Below, in pieces: positions 16,247 to 25,850 of a DNA stretch of 34,327 nt. The stretch lies in contig PIVS01000009.1 of assembly GCA_003353855.1 (NCBI GenBank), positions 1 to 34,327 on the forward strand, read 5' to 3'. Made by a program: the position numbers and the translations under genes. This DNA comes from Desulfobacteraceae bacterium. Its GTDB lineage: Bacteria; Desulfobacterota; Desulfobacteria; Desulfobacterales; Desulfobacteraceae. The notes under the pieces are model-generated. The model searched no databases. It was not told the origin of the DNA and saw only the letters and a list, made by a program, of their open reading frames with translations. The stretch's first letter is position 1. Each line of letters starts with the position of its first letter.

Positions 16247-17521
16247 TTATTTGTTACACCTATTTTTATGAGTCCTTTTTTGTGGAAAAAACCTTGTTTT
16301 GGAAGGGATCTCCTGAACGGGCGATTTTCTCCATGGGGGACTGTTCAGGATCTTCGATACATCACATTGATGCTTGTATTTTCTGGCAATGGAAACCTCT
16401 TCTTCACAAAGAACGCCCTGTAAACAAATCGGATGTAATCCCAGTTCTTGCAGTGAATCGGCGATGACATTAAGGTCGTTGCAAACCGGTTCCCGGCGGG
16501 GATTTTCTAAATATTCAATTTTTGCCCCGGTCAGGTTGGAAACAAACCGGGCAAGTTCTTCCACAGAATGGGTTTCCGTTGCCTGGTTAAATATTCGAAC
16601 ACGGTCGCCATCGGGAGGATTTTCGATGGCAAGGCGGATGCATTCAATAGTATTTTCAATGTGAATGAAAGCTCTGGTCTGGCCTCCTGTACCATAAATT
16701 GTCAAAGGATATCCAAGGGCGGATTGCATGAGAAAGCGATTCAAAACCGTTCCGTACATTCCATCGTAATCAAAACGATTTATCAAGATAGGATCAAGAT
16801 GGGTTTCCTTTGTGTTGGTGCCCCAGACAATGCCTTGATGAAGGTCCGTAATGCGGATCTGATCATTCTTGTTATAAAAATAGAACATAACTTCATCAAG
16901 ACACTTGGTTGTATGATAGACACTGCCAGGATACATGGGATGCAAAATGCTCCGAGTGCTGCTCCGTTTGCCTTCCTGAACAACATCAACATCAATATAC
17001 CCCTCTGAAATACTGAATCCTTCGCTGTTATAGCCGTATACTCCCATGGTGCCCAGATGAACCAGGTGGATATCAAGATCTTTTTCAACGATGGCACAAA
17101 GAATATTGTGGGTTGCGTTTACGTTGTTGTTCACCGTGTATCGTTTTTGTTTAGAGCCCATCATTGAGTAGGGCGCAGCCCTTTGTTCGGCAAAATGTAC
17201 TATTGTGTCAGGCTGGATCCGTTCAATAAGTTCGGCCAGCCGGGTATATTCCTGGGCGATATCGATGTTAAAGTGTTGGATGGTATCCCCTGAGATGGAT
17301 TTCCATTTTGCAAGACGCTCTTCGATGGTCGCGACGGGTGTCAGGGAACAGGTCCCCAATTCGTTATCAATATTTCGCCTGGACAAATTGTCAATAATTG
17401 TAACGTCCATCTTGTTTCTTGATAAATGAAGCGAAGTCGGCCAGCCGCAAAAGCCGTCTCCACCCATGACAATGATTTTTTTTTTTTGACATGTTATCCT
17501 CCACCTTTCATAAATATTCAA
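16247..17521 (-). CDS. sqdB: UDP-sulfoquinovose synthase-like (SQD1/SqdB) extended SDR
   Basis: IIVMGGDGFCGWPTSLHLS, VHFAEQRAAPYSMM, HLGTMGVYG, YHTTKCLDE, TDLHQGIVWGTNTKET, RFDYDGMYGTVLNRFLMQSALGYPLTIYGTGGQTRAFIHI, matching remembered SQD1 motifs closely. Confidence 0.85.
   Translation of the reverse strand: MNIYERWRITCQKKKIIVMGGDGFCGWPTSLHLSRNKMDVTIIDNLSRRNIDNELGTCSLTPVATIEERLAKWKSISGDTIQHFNIDIAQEYTRLAELIERIQPDTIVHFAEQRAAPYSMMGSKQKRYTVNNNVNATHNILCAIVEKDLDIHLVHLGTMGVYGYNSEGFSISEGYIDVDVVQEGKRSSTRSILHPMYPGSVYHTTKCLDEVMFYFYNKNDQIRITDLHQGIVWGTNTKETHLDPILINRFDYDGMYGTVLNRFLMQSALGYPLTIYGTGGQTRAFIHIENTIECIRLAIENPPDGDRVRIFNQATETHSVEELARFVSNLTGAKIEYLENPRREPVCNDLNVIADSLQELGLHPICLQGVLCEEEVSIARKYKHQCDVSKILNSPPWRKSPVQEIPSKTRFFPQKRTHKNRCNK
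17476..17487 (-). repeat. Poly(A) 12-mer (coding strand) at the 5' end of the SQD1-like gene
   Basis: T12 on the + strand. Just upstream on the minus strand is GGTGGAGGATAAC-ATG-TC followed by A12. Confidence 0.9.
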
Positions 17522-17542
17522 GAAAAAATTTATCCGGGCAAA

Positions 17543-20500
17543 TTAATCTTCTTTGCGCAATAAAAACTCTAGTTTCGGCTGTAATATTGGCCGTGTGAGG
17601 CGATACCATAACTTGCTTGATAAAAACATCGCAAGCAGGAAACTAAAACCAAACATTACTATGTTGTTTAAAATGCCATGAACCTCCTGAAAATAACCCC
17701 CAATTAAAAATAAAAAAACAAAAAGAGGATGCCACAAATAAGCATACAAAGATCTCGTACCCATTTCGCTGAATATTGAGTAACTTGAAGGTATCATCCA
17801 GATGAAGGCAAGGGCCTGGACAAACATAATAGCCATGGCAATACCCCGCTCCAGCACGTTATGCAATAGGGTGTTGGATAGAGGGTAGGGATATGACATG
17901 AGAACAGGCAGACGGCTGTATGGATATAAAATCCATAGGAGCATAAAAGATGCTGCTAATATAATCACACTATACCGCAATTTAACTTTTTTTATTAACA
18001 GGTGCTTGTAGCTAAAGCCAAACAGAAAAAAAGGATAGTAGTAGAAAAATTTATCTAAGGCTAAAAAAATATTAACATGTGGAATCGCTCCCGAAAAAAG
18101 GCATACAATAATGCTAATCCACAGGGCGTAGCGAACAGGGTAGAGCAGCGGCAATGTCAGTTTCCATAATATCAGGCACAACAAAAACCAACTGATAGTA
18201 GAGGGCCGGAAAAAGATTTGATCTATATTGGTTGGGAATAAGGATTGCGCTATAATATTATAAACCAGATAAGGTACTAATATACCTGAAAATAAATGTT
18301 TGTAATCATTTGCATTCAGTCTTTCTTTAGAGTAATAACCAACCATCATTGAAAAAGCTGCCATGGAGAAAAAAGAAAAGGTATTATTAAACATTGTCAA
18401 AAACTGAATATTTGTTTGATGATAAAAGGAACCCTCCCACAGAGTAAACCCTGAAAGGAAGTGGGTTGCAACAATTAAAAAAATCAGCCAGAATCTAGCT
18501 GTATTAAGCTTACAAGTTACCGATTCTACGGCACTAATTGGTGTTGATTTTTTTTTGACGGGTTTAATTTTTTTACCAGGACTATCTTTTATTTTCAGAT
18601 TACTTAATTCAACCTGCTGATCCAATAGATATTGAGCCAAACGGTTTATCGTAGGATAAGCTGTAATAGTCTGGCTGCTGATCTTAACCGACTTGGGTGC
18701 ATATTGTTGAACCTTGTTGATCAGCTCCACTTGAATAAGTGAATCCAAGCCCATTTCTTCAAAAGAACGCTGATAATCTTCTTTGGTTCGCATATCATAA
18801 CCTGTCACCTGATGTATAATCACTTTGAGGTTTTTGCGCACCTGATTGATAGCGTCGGATTCTTTGAGCTTTGATATAACTTTATTTTTTGTGAACATTT
18901 CTTTGGAAGATCCGGATTTATCTTTAAAAGCTTTTAACCAGACAGCCTGTTTGGCTACTTTTATTTTTTCTTTATCCAGCCTTGCAGCTTGTATCACAGC
19001 TTGTGATTGCTGCAAAGCTTGAACGAAAGCTTCACTGCCTGTTTTCTCATCAAAGGATAAAAAACCCCTGCGGGCATGCTCATCTGCTAAATCAGCCGCC
19101 ATACCGCCAACTGCCCAGGGACCCCAGTTAATACTGGTTGCGGCAAGATTTTTAGCCCGCCTGTAATGTGATAGTTGATCCAAATAGCTATTAGCTGCTG
19201 CATAATTACCTTGGCCGGCGCTGCCTAAGCTGCCGGCAACGGATGAGAATAAAACAAAATAATCAAGTTTGATTTTTAAAGCCTGACTTATTTCATGCAG
19301 GTGTTTTCCACCAAGCAATTTAGGGGCAAACACCCTGGCAAAACGCTCTGGTGTCTGGTTGCTGATAACGCCGTCATCTAAAACACCGGCTAGATGAAAA
19401 ATGCCTTTTAGAGTTGGTTGGTATTTTTCAATGAGCTGCTGTACTTGTGCTTTATCACTTACATCAGCCGATTCTATGCCTATGGTGAGATCTGCAAAAA
19501 CTGATTTTATTTCATCTAATTTTGTTTGTTGCAGGTCATTGGGTGCATGGCGGGAAGTTAGAATACAGGTCCTGGCACCCGCCTTTGCCAATGTTTTTAA
19601 CACAATGATACCCAGTGCACCCAAACCGCCTGTGATCAGATAGCTGGCCCGGTCATTAATCTGCACCCCAAGGGGTAATGTCTGTGTGATAACAATTTTA
19701 CCCATATGCCTGGCTTGTTGCATAAAAGAAAAAGCGTCCCTGGCCTCTTCAATGGGATAATGTGTCACAGGTAACGGCTGAATGACCTGCTCAGTTAACA
19801 TGGCATTGATCAACTGGATAAGCTCGCCAATATACTCTGGTTTATCCTGGGTCAGTTGGTCCATGGCAATGATGTGATAATCTACATCTTTTCCGGCTTC
19901 TTGCATCTCAGCCCGGGTGTAAATATTGCGTTTAGCTATTTCCAGGAAAGTGCCGGACGGTTTTAGTGCTTGTAAACTTGCCTCAATAAAGCCTTCACTG
20001 GTTAATGAATTTAAAACAATATCAACGCCTTGCTGTTTTGTGTCGGCTAAAATCTGCTTGCTGAACCCGGTCTTTCTTGAGTCATAGATATATTCAACGC
20101 CCAAAGCTTTAAGTTGAGATTGCTTATGCAGGCTGGCTGTCGCATAGATAACAGCGCCGCAATGCTGTGCCAATTGTATCGCTGCCATACCAACGCCGCC
20201 GGCACCAGCATGAATTAATACCTTGCTGTCTTTTTTCATGCCTGCAAGCTTGATCAGGCTGTGATAAGCCGTCAAATAAACCGTGGAGATGCCTGCGGCC
20301 TGAGCTAAACTAATGGATTCTGGCACTTTAGCTAAAAGGCAGGATTTTGTAAGGGCGTATTGTCTAAAACCGCCCGGGCACAAACCATAGACGCTATCTC
20401 CTATCACTATATTTCTTACCTTTCTGCCGACACGGGATACAATGCCCGCCACCTCACCCCCCAGGGGACCCGGGTCACCTGGATATAACCCCATCGCATT

Positions 20501-23500
20501 TAATACATCACGAAAATTTAATCCAGTGGCTTTTACTGCAAGCTCAATTTCATCAGCCTCCAGTGCATCAGATAGTTCAGCCGGCTGCAGCTTTAAACCT
20601 GACAAGGTGTTATTGGCTGATTTTGCTAATTGCCAGGGCATGTTATCTGATCGGTGTAGCCGGCCTGCCTGGGTAGGCGTTAGTAAGCGATGCACAAACA
20701 GACGGCCTTTATGGCAGGCAACAAAGGGCTCAGATACTTCCAGGGCTTTGGGTAATGTTGATAAATCATCAAGATCAATTAAACGTAAATTAAGTTCGGG
20801 ATTTTCTATCAACGCGGTTTTAACAAGCCCGAACAAACAACCTGATTCAATGTTTTGTTGGGTATAGAGGCCTTGTGTGAGTAAAATCAACATTGAAGGT
20901 GGTGTCTGCAAATAACCAAGCACCTGGCCGGCTAAATTTAATGCGGGCCGATTGGCGCAAACATATATAACAGCATCACAATTATCGGTAAGCTGTAAAA
21001 CCTCAGCCAAAACAGTTCGTTCCTTGTCACAAGCTCCTGCAACCTGCCAGGTTTTTGGTAAAGACCCATGGATTTTATCAATGGAATCATGTTCCGTGTC
21101 GGGCGTCACTGCCTGCCAGAAAGGTATCAGTGGTTCAGCGATTTTTGGGTGCAAAAGATTTGCAAGCTGAGCCATTGTTGCTCGACGTGATTGTAAACCA
21201 TTAAGAGTAAGCAATAAAGTGCCTGCTGAATCATAAAAATAAAGATCAGCATTTGCTTTTTCCCCATCCGAATGGTTTTGGAGAACACGCACCCACACCT
21301 CTTCGGGCAGGTCGTGATAGTAAATACATTGCTCAATGCCAATTGGCAGCATTGGATCTTTATTTTCATTTTTTAAGCCAATGACAGAAGCTTGCAGCCC
21401 ACCGTCAATTAACAGGGGATGGGCAGCATGGCCTTCAAGTGACAGCTTTGTATTGAGCAATGCCCACACTTCAGTCTTGCCAATGTGATAAGCGGATATG
21501 GTTTGAAAAGCTTTGCCAAACTGCAAACCCTGCCTGGCAAAACGTGCATAGAGCTCTTTTACACCGGTATCGTTTTGCAGTTGCTGCTGTAGGGCAGCCA
21601 TGTCTATTATACTGTCTTCAGGCCCATGGGCCTTTGCCACTAACAACCACCTGGCTTGCAATTGCCAGCCGGTCTCTTGATTATCAACAATGGCCTGACT
21701 GTAACAGCTCACGCTATACCCGCCTTCTTCCATGGGTTTAACCATGGTTTGCAGGTCGGTGTCATCTTCCAGGGATAAGCGCAGTGGACGCAGAATCGAT
21801 AAATCACGCACACAAAAAGATTGATTTTCCATTAATTGTCTTGCCACTTCAATTGCAATTTCAAGATAAGCGGCTCCGGGGAATAATAAATAATCCAAGA
21901 CTTTATGATCATTTAAATACCCCCGTTCATTGAAATCTATATTTTGTATGTAACAATGTTCATCACCTGCCAGGGGAAGGGTTACACCCAGTAAAGGATG
22001 CAGTGGTTGCCCAAAGCCTGTAACAGCAGATTTTCTCTTTTCTTCTGCCTGCACCCAATAGCGCTGTCGCTGAAAAGGATAAGTGGGTAAGTTTGTTTTT
22101 TGTAAATCAGCTTGATAGGGTGCATAAAAGCCGGCCCAGTCAATGGGCACGCCGTGAAGATAAAGGAGGCTCACACTTTGAAGTAAAGTTTTCCAGGGAT
22201 TGTGTTTTGGGCGTAAGGATCCCAGCCATAATGGTTCCAGGTTATGCTCGGACTGCTCTGCGCCTTTTTGATCACCCCTTTGCCAACATAGAGCACCCAA
22301 GCCCGTTAAGACCGTATTGGGGCCCATTTCAATAAACACCCTGCAGCCTTGTTCCTGTAAAGTCTGCATGCTTCCCAGAAAATTTACCGGCTGCCGTACA
22401 TGCCTCACCCAATAGTCCGCATTCATCTCTTGGGGCTCTATTTTTTTGCCGGTAACATTGGAAATAAGCGGCAATTGTGCCTCATGGTAAACAATGGTCT
22501 CTGCAATTTTTTGAAACTCATCCAGCATGGGTTCCATCAAGTGTGAATGGAAGGCATGTGATACCCTAAGCCCTGTGCTGGAAATTTTTTGCTGTTCCAA
22601 CCTCACTTTAAGGCGGTCAATAGCCGGGAATTCGCCCGAGATCACGGTTTGCTGCGGGTGGTTAATGCCTGCGATACTGATCTCATGTCCGGCATCTGCA
22701 GCCTGGATGGCAGCTTGTACATAGGCAAGATCAGTTTGCACGGCCAGCATTGCGCCGCCTGCAGGTAAGGCTTGCATCAGACCTCCGCGTGCAGCAATTA
22801 ATTTGAGCCCATCCATAAGGGTCAGAATACCCGCAACAGTGGCTGCAACGTATTCGCCAACGCTGTGTCCTAGAACATAATCGGGTTTAACACCCCAACT
22901 GAGCCAAAGCTGCGCCAGGGAATACTCCAATGCAAACAATGCAGGCTGGGTGTAAGCGGTTTGATTGAGCAACCCTTTGTTCTTATCTAAAAATAACAAC
23001 TCCAATAAGGGTTTATCCAAATAGGCGGCAAGCTTGTCTGCACACCTGTCTAATGCTGTTTTAAAGACAGGTTGCGTATCATAGAGTTCTTTACCCATCC
23101 CGGTGTATTGTGCACCTTGTCCGGTAAATAAAAACGCTGACAAAAGTTTAGCCCGGCCTTGTTCAATGTGCTGAACTTTAAACACCGAATCAGCTATCTG
23201 GGCTTGTAAATCAGCATGGTCCTTAACAATCAAGGTGGTTCGGAAATTGTGATCTCCTCGACCCACACCGGCGGTATAGGCTATATCTTTTAAACTCGGT
23301 TTGCCGTTATCCGTATAGTAAGAGGCGTATTGCTGCCTTAATTGTATAACTGCAGCTTCAGTTTTAGCGGAAATAGGAACAAGGTAAAAAGGCAGATCCA
23401 TTTGTGTTAAGGGCTGGCCAGGCTGCCGGGATTTTTTTTCCCCAATGACCGGAGCACTTTCCAAAATCGCACAGGCATTGGTTCCGCCAATTCCCAGTGA

Positions 23501-24760
23501 GTTAACAAGGACTCTTTTTGGTCGAGGGTCCTTTGCCAATGGCATCGACTCTTTTATAATACGAAAGGGACTTGTCTTAAGCTTAAGCCTGGGGTTGGGT
23601 GTTTCAAAGTTAGCACTGGGCGGCATCAAGCCTTTATCTAGGATAAGAACGCCTTTAATGAGACCTATAACACCTGATGCCGCGTCTAAATGTCCCACAT
23701 TACTTTTAACCGAGCCCAGGATACAATAATTTTTTTTGTCAGAAAATCGGTTAAAAACATGGGCCAGGGCCGACACTTCTACCGGGTCACCCATGCTGGT
23801 GCCTGTTCCATGCGCTTCAACGTAATTGATGGTTTCCGGTGAGATATCGGCAACATCAATGACCTCCTGCATACAAGCCACCTGACCTGAAAAACTGGAG
23901 GCGGTGTAACTGAGTTTGTCGGAACCATCATTGTTGCTGGCAGTCGCAAGAATGGTGGCATGGACATAATCACCGTCTTTAACAGCCTTGGACAAAGGTT
24001 TTAATAAGACGATGCCGGCACCGCTGCCGAATATCGTACCATCTGCTTTTTCGTCAAAAGTACGCACGTGGCCATCTGACGAATAAATACCTCCTTCCTG
24101 CCGTAAATAACCTTGTTTCTGTGGTACTTTGATATTGATGCCGCCGGTTAAGGCCATATCACATTCACCCGCCAATAAAGCCTGACAGGCTAAATGCACC
24201 GCGACTAAAGAAGTGGAACAGGCTGTTTGTACCGAGATGCTTGGGCCGGTAAGGTTTAATTTATAGGATAACCTGGTTGCCAGATAGTCTTTATCATTGG
24301 CTATATGGGCGAATGAACCACTTTTTTGCTCAAACTCCGGGTAAGCTTTTAAGTAGGTCAATAAATAATTACTGACAACATCACCCGAGCCTGCATATAC
24401 ACCGATGGATTGTGCGTTCTTGCCGGCATAGCCTGCCTGCTCCAATGCTTCCCAGGCAATTTCCAAAAAAATTCTTTGCTGGGGATCAAGGGCCGTTGCT
24501 TCCCGGGGCGAAAAATTGAAAAATGAGGCGTCAAAATCAGTGATGTTCTCCAGGACAGGCGAGGCTTTAACATAATCAGGATCGGTCAAAAGTTCGCTGG
24601 ATACACCTGCCGACAAGAGTTCTTCTTCAGTAAAAGAATCGATGCAATCTTTTTTTTGGCAGAGATTATCCCAAAACCTTTCGATGGTATCGGCGTGGGG
24701 AAATCTTCCTGCCAGACCGATCACGGCAATTCTATGATCATCGACATCTAGTTTATTCAT
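17543..24760 (-). CDS. Highly reducing type I PKS: KS-AT-DH-(psiKR)-ER-KR-ACP-[multi-TM acyltransferase-3-like]
   Basis: KS TACSTSL, EAHGTGT, SNVGHLDAASG; AT GHSVGEY and HAFHSH (malonyl type); DH YLNDHKVLDYLLFPGAAYLE; ER LIHAGAGGVGMAAIQLAQ; KR SYLITGGLGALG and LFSSVAGSLGSAGQGNYAAAN; ACP EEMGLDSLIQVEL; C-terminus NTARFWLIFLIVATHFLSGF...YAYLWHPLFVFLFL with about ten hydrophobic helices. No thioesterase seen. Confidence 0.93.
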   Translation of the reverse strand: MNKLDVDDHRIAVIGLAGRFPHADTIERFWDNLCQKKDCIDSFTEEELLSAGVSSELLTDPDYVKASPVLENITDFDASFFNFSPREATALDPQQRIFLEIAWEALEQAGYAGKNAQSIGVYAGSGDVVSNYLLTYLKAYPEFEQKSGSFAHIANDKDYLATRLSYKLNLTGPSISVQTACSTSLVAVHLACQALLAGECDMALTGGINIKVPQKQGYLRQEGGIYSSDGHVRTFDEKADGTIFGSGAGIVLLKPLSKAVKDGDYVHATILATASNNDGSDKLSYTASSFSGQVACMQEVIDVADISPETINYVEAHGTGTSMGDPVEVSALAHVFNRFSDKKNYCILGSVKSNVGHLDAASGVIGLIKGVLILDKGLMPPSANFETPNPRLKLKTSPFRIIKESMPLAKDPRPKRVLVNSLGIGGTNACAILESAPVIGEKKSRQPGQPLTQMDLPFYLVPISAKTEAAVIQLRQQYASYYTDNGKPSLKDIAYTAGVGRGDHNFRTTLIVKDHADLQAQIADSVFKVQHIEQGRAKLLSAFLFTGQGAQYTGMGKELYDTQPVFKTALDRCADKLAAYLDKPLLELLFLDKNKGLLNQTAYTQPALFALEYSLAQLWLSWGVKPDYVLGHSVGEYVAATVAGILTLMDGLKLIAARGGLMQALPAGGAMLAVQTDLAYVQAAIQAADAGHEISIAGINHPQQTVISGEFPAIDRLKVRLEQQKISSTGLRVSHAFHSHLMEPMLDEFQKIAETIVYHEAQLPLISNVTGKKIEPQEMNADYWVRHVRQPVNFLGSMQTLQEQGCRVFIEMGPNTVLTGLGALCWQRGDQKGAEQSEHNLEPLWLGSLRPKHNPWKTLLQSVSLLYLHGVPIDWAGFYAPYQADLQKTNLPTYPFQRQRYWVQAEEKRKSAVTGFGQPLHPLLGVTLPLAGDEHCYIQNIDFNERGYLNDHKVLDYLLFPGAAYLEIAIEVARQLMENQSFCVRDLSILRPLRLSLEDDTDLQTMVKPMEEGGYSVSCYSQAIVDNQETGWQLQARWLLVAKAHGPEDSIIDMAALQQQLQNDTGVKELYARFARQGLQFGKAFQTISAYHIGKTEVWALLNTKLSLEGHAAHPLLIDGGLQASVIGLKNENKDPMLPIGIEQCIYYHDLPEEVWVRVLQNHSDGEKANADLYFYDSAGTLLLTLNGLQSRRATMAQLANLLHPKIAEPLIPFWQAVTPDTEHDSIDKIHGSLPKTWQVAGACDKERTVLAEVLQLTDNCDAVIYVCANRPALNLAGQVLGYLQTPPSMLILLTQGLYTQQNIESGCLFGLVKTALIENPELNLRLIDLDDLSTLPKALEVSEPFVACHKGRLFVHRLLTPTQAGRLHRSDNMPWQLAKSANNTLSGLKLQPAELSDALEADEIELAVKATGLNFRDVLNAMGLYPGDPGPLGGEVAGIVSRVGRKVRNIVIGDSVYGLCPGGFRQYALTKSCLLAKVPESISLAQAAGISTVYLTAYHSLIKLAGMKKDSKVLIHAGAGGVGMAAIQLAQHCGAVIYATASLHKQSQLKALGVEYIYDSRKTGFSKQILADTKQQGVDIVLNSLTSEGFIEASLQALKPSGTFLEIAKRNIYTRAEMQEAGKDVDYHIIAMDQLTQDKPEYIGELIQLINAMLTEQVIQPLPVTHYPIEEARDAFSFMQQARHMGKIVITQTLPLGVQINDRASYLITGGLGALGIIVLKTLAKAGARTCILTSRHAPNDLQQTKLDEIKSVFADLTIGIESADVSDKAQVQQLIEKYQPTLKGIFHLAGVLDDGVISNQTPERFARVFAPKLLGGKHLHEISQALKIKLDYFVLFSSVAGSLGSAGQGNYAAANSYLDQLSHYRRAKNLAATSINWGPWAVGGMAADLADEHARRGFLSFDEKTGSEAFVQALQQSQAVIQAARLDKEKIKVAKQAVWLKAFKDKSGSSKEMFTKNKVISKLKESDAINQVRKNLKVIIHQVTGYDMRTKEDYQRSFEEMGLDSLIQVELINKVQQYAPKSVKISSQTITAYPTINRLAQYLLDQQVELSNLKIKDSPGKKIKPVKKKSTPISAVESVTCKLNTARFWLIFLIVATHFLSGFTLWEGSFYHQTNIQFLTMFNNTFSFFSMAAFSMMVGYYSKERLNANDYKHLFSGILVPYLVYNIIAQSLFPTNIDQIFFRPSTISWFLLCLILWKLTLPLLYPVRYALWISIIVCLFSGAIPHVNIFLALDKFFYYYPFFLFGFSYKHLLIKKVKLRYSVIILAASFMLLWILYPYSRLPVLMSYPYPLSNTLLHNVLERGIAMAIMFVQALAFIWMIPSSYSIFSEMGTRSLYAYLWHPLFVFLFLIGGYFQEVHGILNNIVMFGFSFLLAMFLSSKLWYRLTRPILQPKLEFLLRKED

Positions 24761-25104
24761 GTTAATTTACCCCGCCTATGAACGGCTCTTTTTGATACCC
24801 GGGCAGGCTTGGTGTCATCAAATACTCCTTCCAATGGTGATCTATTATTGATCACATTGTCATAGACCCGACACACCTGACCAACCGTTTTTATATCAGT
24901 GATCGGCGCATCACCATTGGTAAAGGGCTCGCATTGAAACTCCATTTCCAGCTTTGTTGTCAGGACAGCAACTTCCAATGAAGTAAACCCCAGATCATCA
25001 ACAATTTTATCTTGCTCTTTGATTGCGGCAATTGCTGTGCCATAGTCCCGTGCAACTTCTTCAATAATTTTACATAACCTTTGAAATGTTTCTTGCCTGC
25101 TCAT
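24757..25104 (-). CDS. Discrete acyl carrier protein
   Basis: KIVDDLGFTSLEVAVLTTKLEMEF, with the DLGFTS Ser site. Overlaps the PKS start by 4 nt (ATGA). Confidence 0.8.
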   Translation of the reverse strand: MSRQETFQRLCKIIEEVARDYGTAIAAIKEQDKIVDDLGFTSLEVAVLTTKLEMEFQCEPFTNGDAPITDIKTVGQVCRVYDNVINNRSPLEGVFDDTKPARVSKRAVHRRGKLT

Positions 25105-25115
25105 ATACCGACTCC

Positions 25116-25850
25116 TTAACAGTTAATACCACCGTCTATGGTGATCACCTGGCCTGTAATAAACCGCGCATCATCAGATAATAAAAATGCCACCATGCCA
25201 ATAATATCCTTGGTTTTCCCTAAACGATTGAGGGGTGTCCTCCGTATGATCTGCCCCCGTTTTTCATCATTTAAGGTGCTGGACATTTTAGTATCCAGAT
25301 AAGAGGGTGCAATTGCATTGACACGGATATCAGCGCCACCCAATTCCCTTGCCAGGGATCGCGTCATTCCGTCCAGTGCAGATTTGGTTGCGCTGTAAAC
25401 GCTTAGGCCCGAATAACCTTTTTGCCCGATAATCGAAGAAATATTAAGAATGACACCCGTACCTTTGCTCATCATATACCGCAAAGTTTCCCGGGTTAAA
25501 TAAATGCTGCCTGCTAAATTGACGGCCAGCATTTTTTCAATTTGATCATAGGGTTGCAGGACCAATAGACCGTCATAGGCAACAGCCGCATTATTAATCA
25601 AAGCATCAATGCGGTTAAATTTTTTATAAACCGATTGAATAAATTTTTTAACCCCATGGCGATCGCTGATATCCAGCGGTTGCCAGAAAAATTTTTTTGG
25701 GTGGTTTATTTGCATTTGTTTAGTGAAATCATTTTCATGTCTACTGCAGGTTGCTATTTTGAAATTATTCTCCATCAAGGAGACCACAATACTTTTACCC
25801 AGCCCCTGGCTTCCTCCGCTGATCACAATGACTTTATTCATTTTTTCCAA
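25116..25850 (-). CDS. SDR, FabG-like 3-oxoacyl-ACP reductase
   Basis: GGSQGLGKSI, NNAAVAYDG, ISSIIGQKGYSGLSVYSATKSAL, GQVITIDGG. Confidence 0.88.
   Translation of the reverse strand: MEKMNKVIVISGGSQGLGKSIVVSLMENNFKIATCSRHENDFTKQMQINHPKKFFWQPLDISDRHGVKKFIQSVYKKFNRIDALINNAAVAYDGLLVLQPYDQIEKMLAVNLAGSIYLTRETLRYMMSKGTGVILNISSIIGQKGYSGLSVYSATKSALDGMTRSLARELGGADIRVNAIAPSYLDTKMSSTLNDEKRGQIIRRTPLNRLGKTKDIIGMVAFLLSDDARFITGQVITIDGGINC

Noticed and set aside
19401-24573. Numerous 60-141 aa ORFs on both strands within the PKS gene
   Set aside because: Out-of-frame shadow ORFs inside one continuous, motif-rich PKS frame.
17543-24760. Interpreting the C-terminal membrane domain of the PKS as a separate gene
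   Set aside because: The ORF is continuous from ACP through a Lys-rich linker (SPGKKIKPVKKKSTPISAVES) into the TM domain, with no stop or start signal at the boundary.
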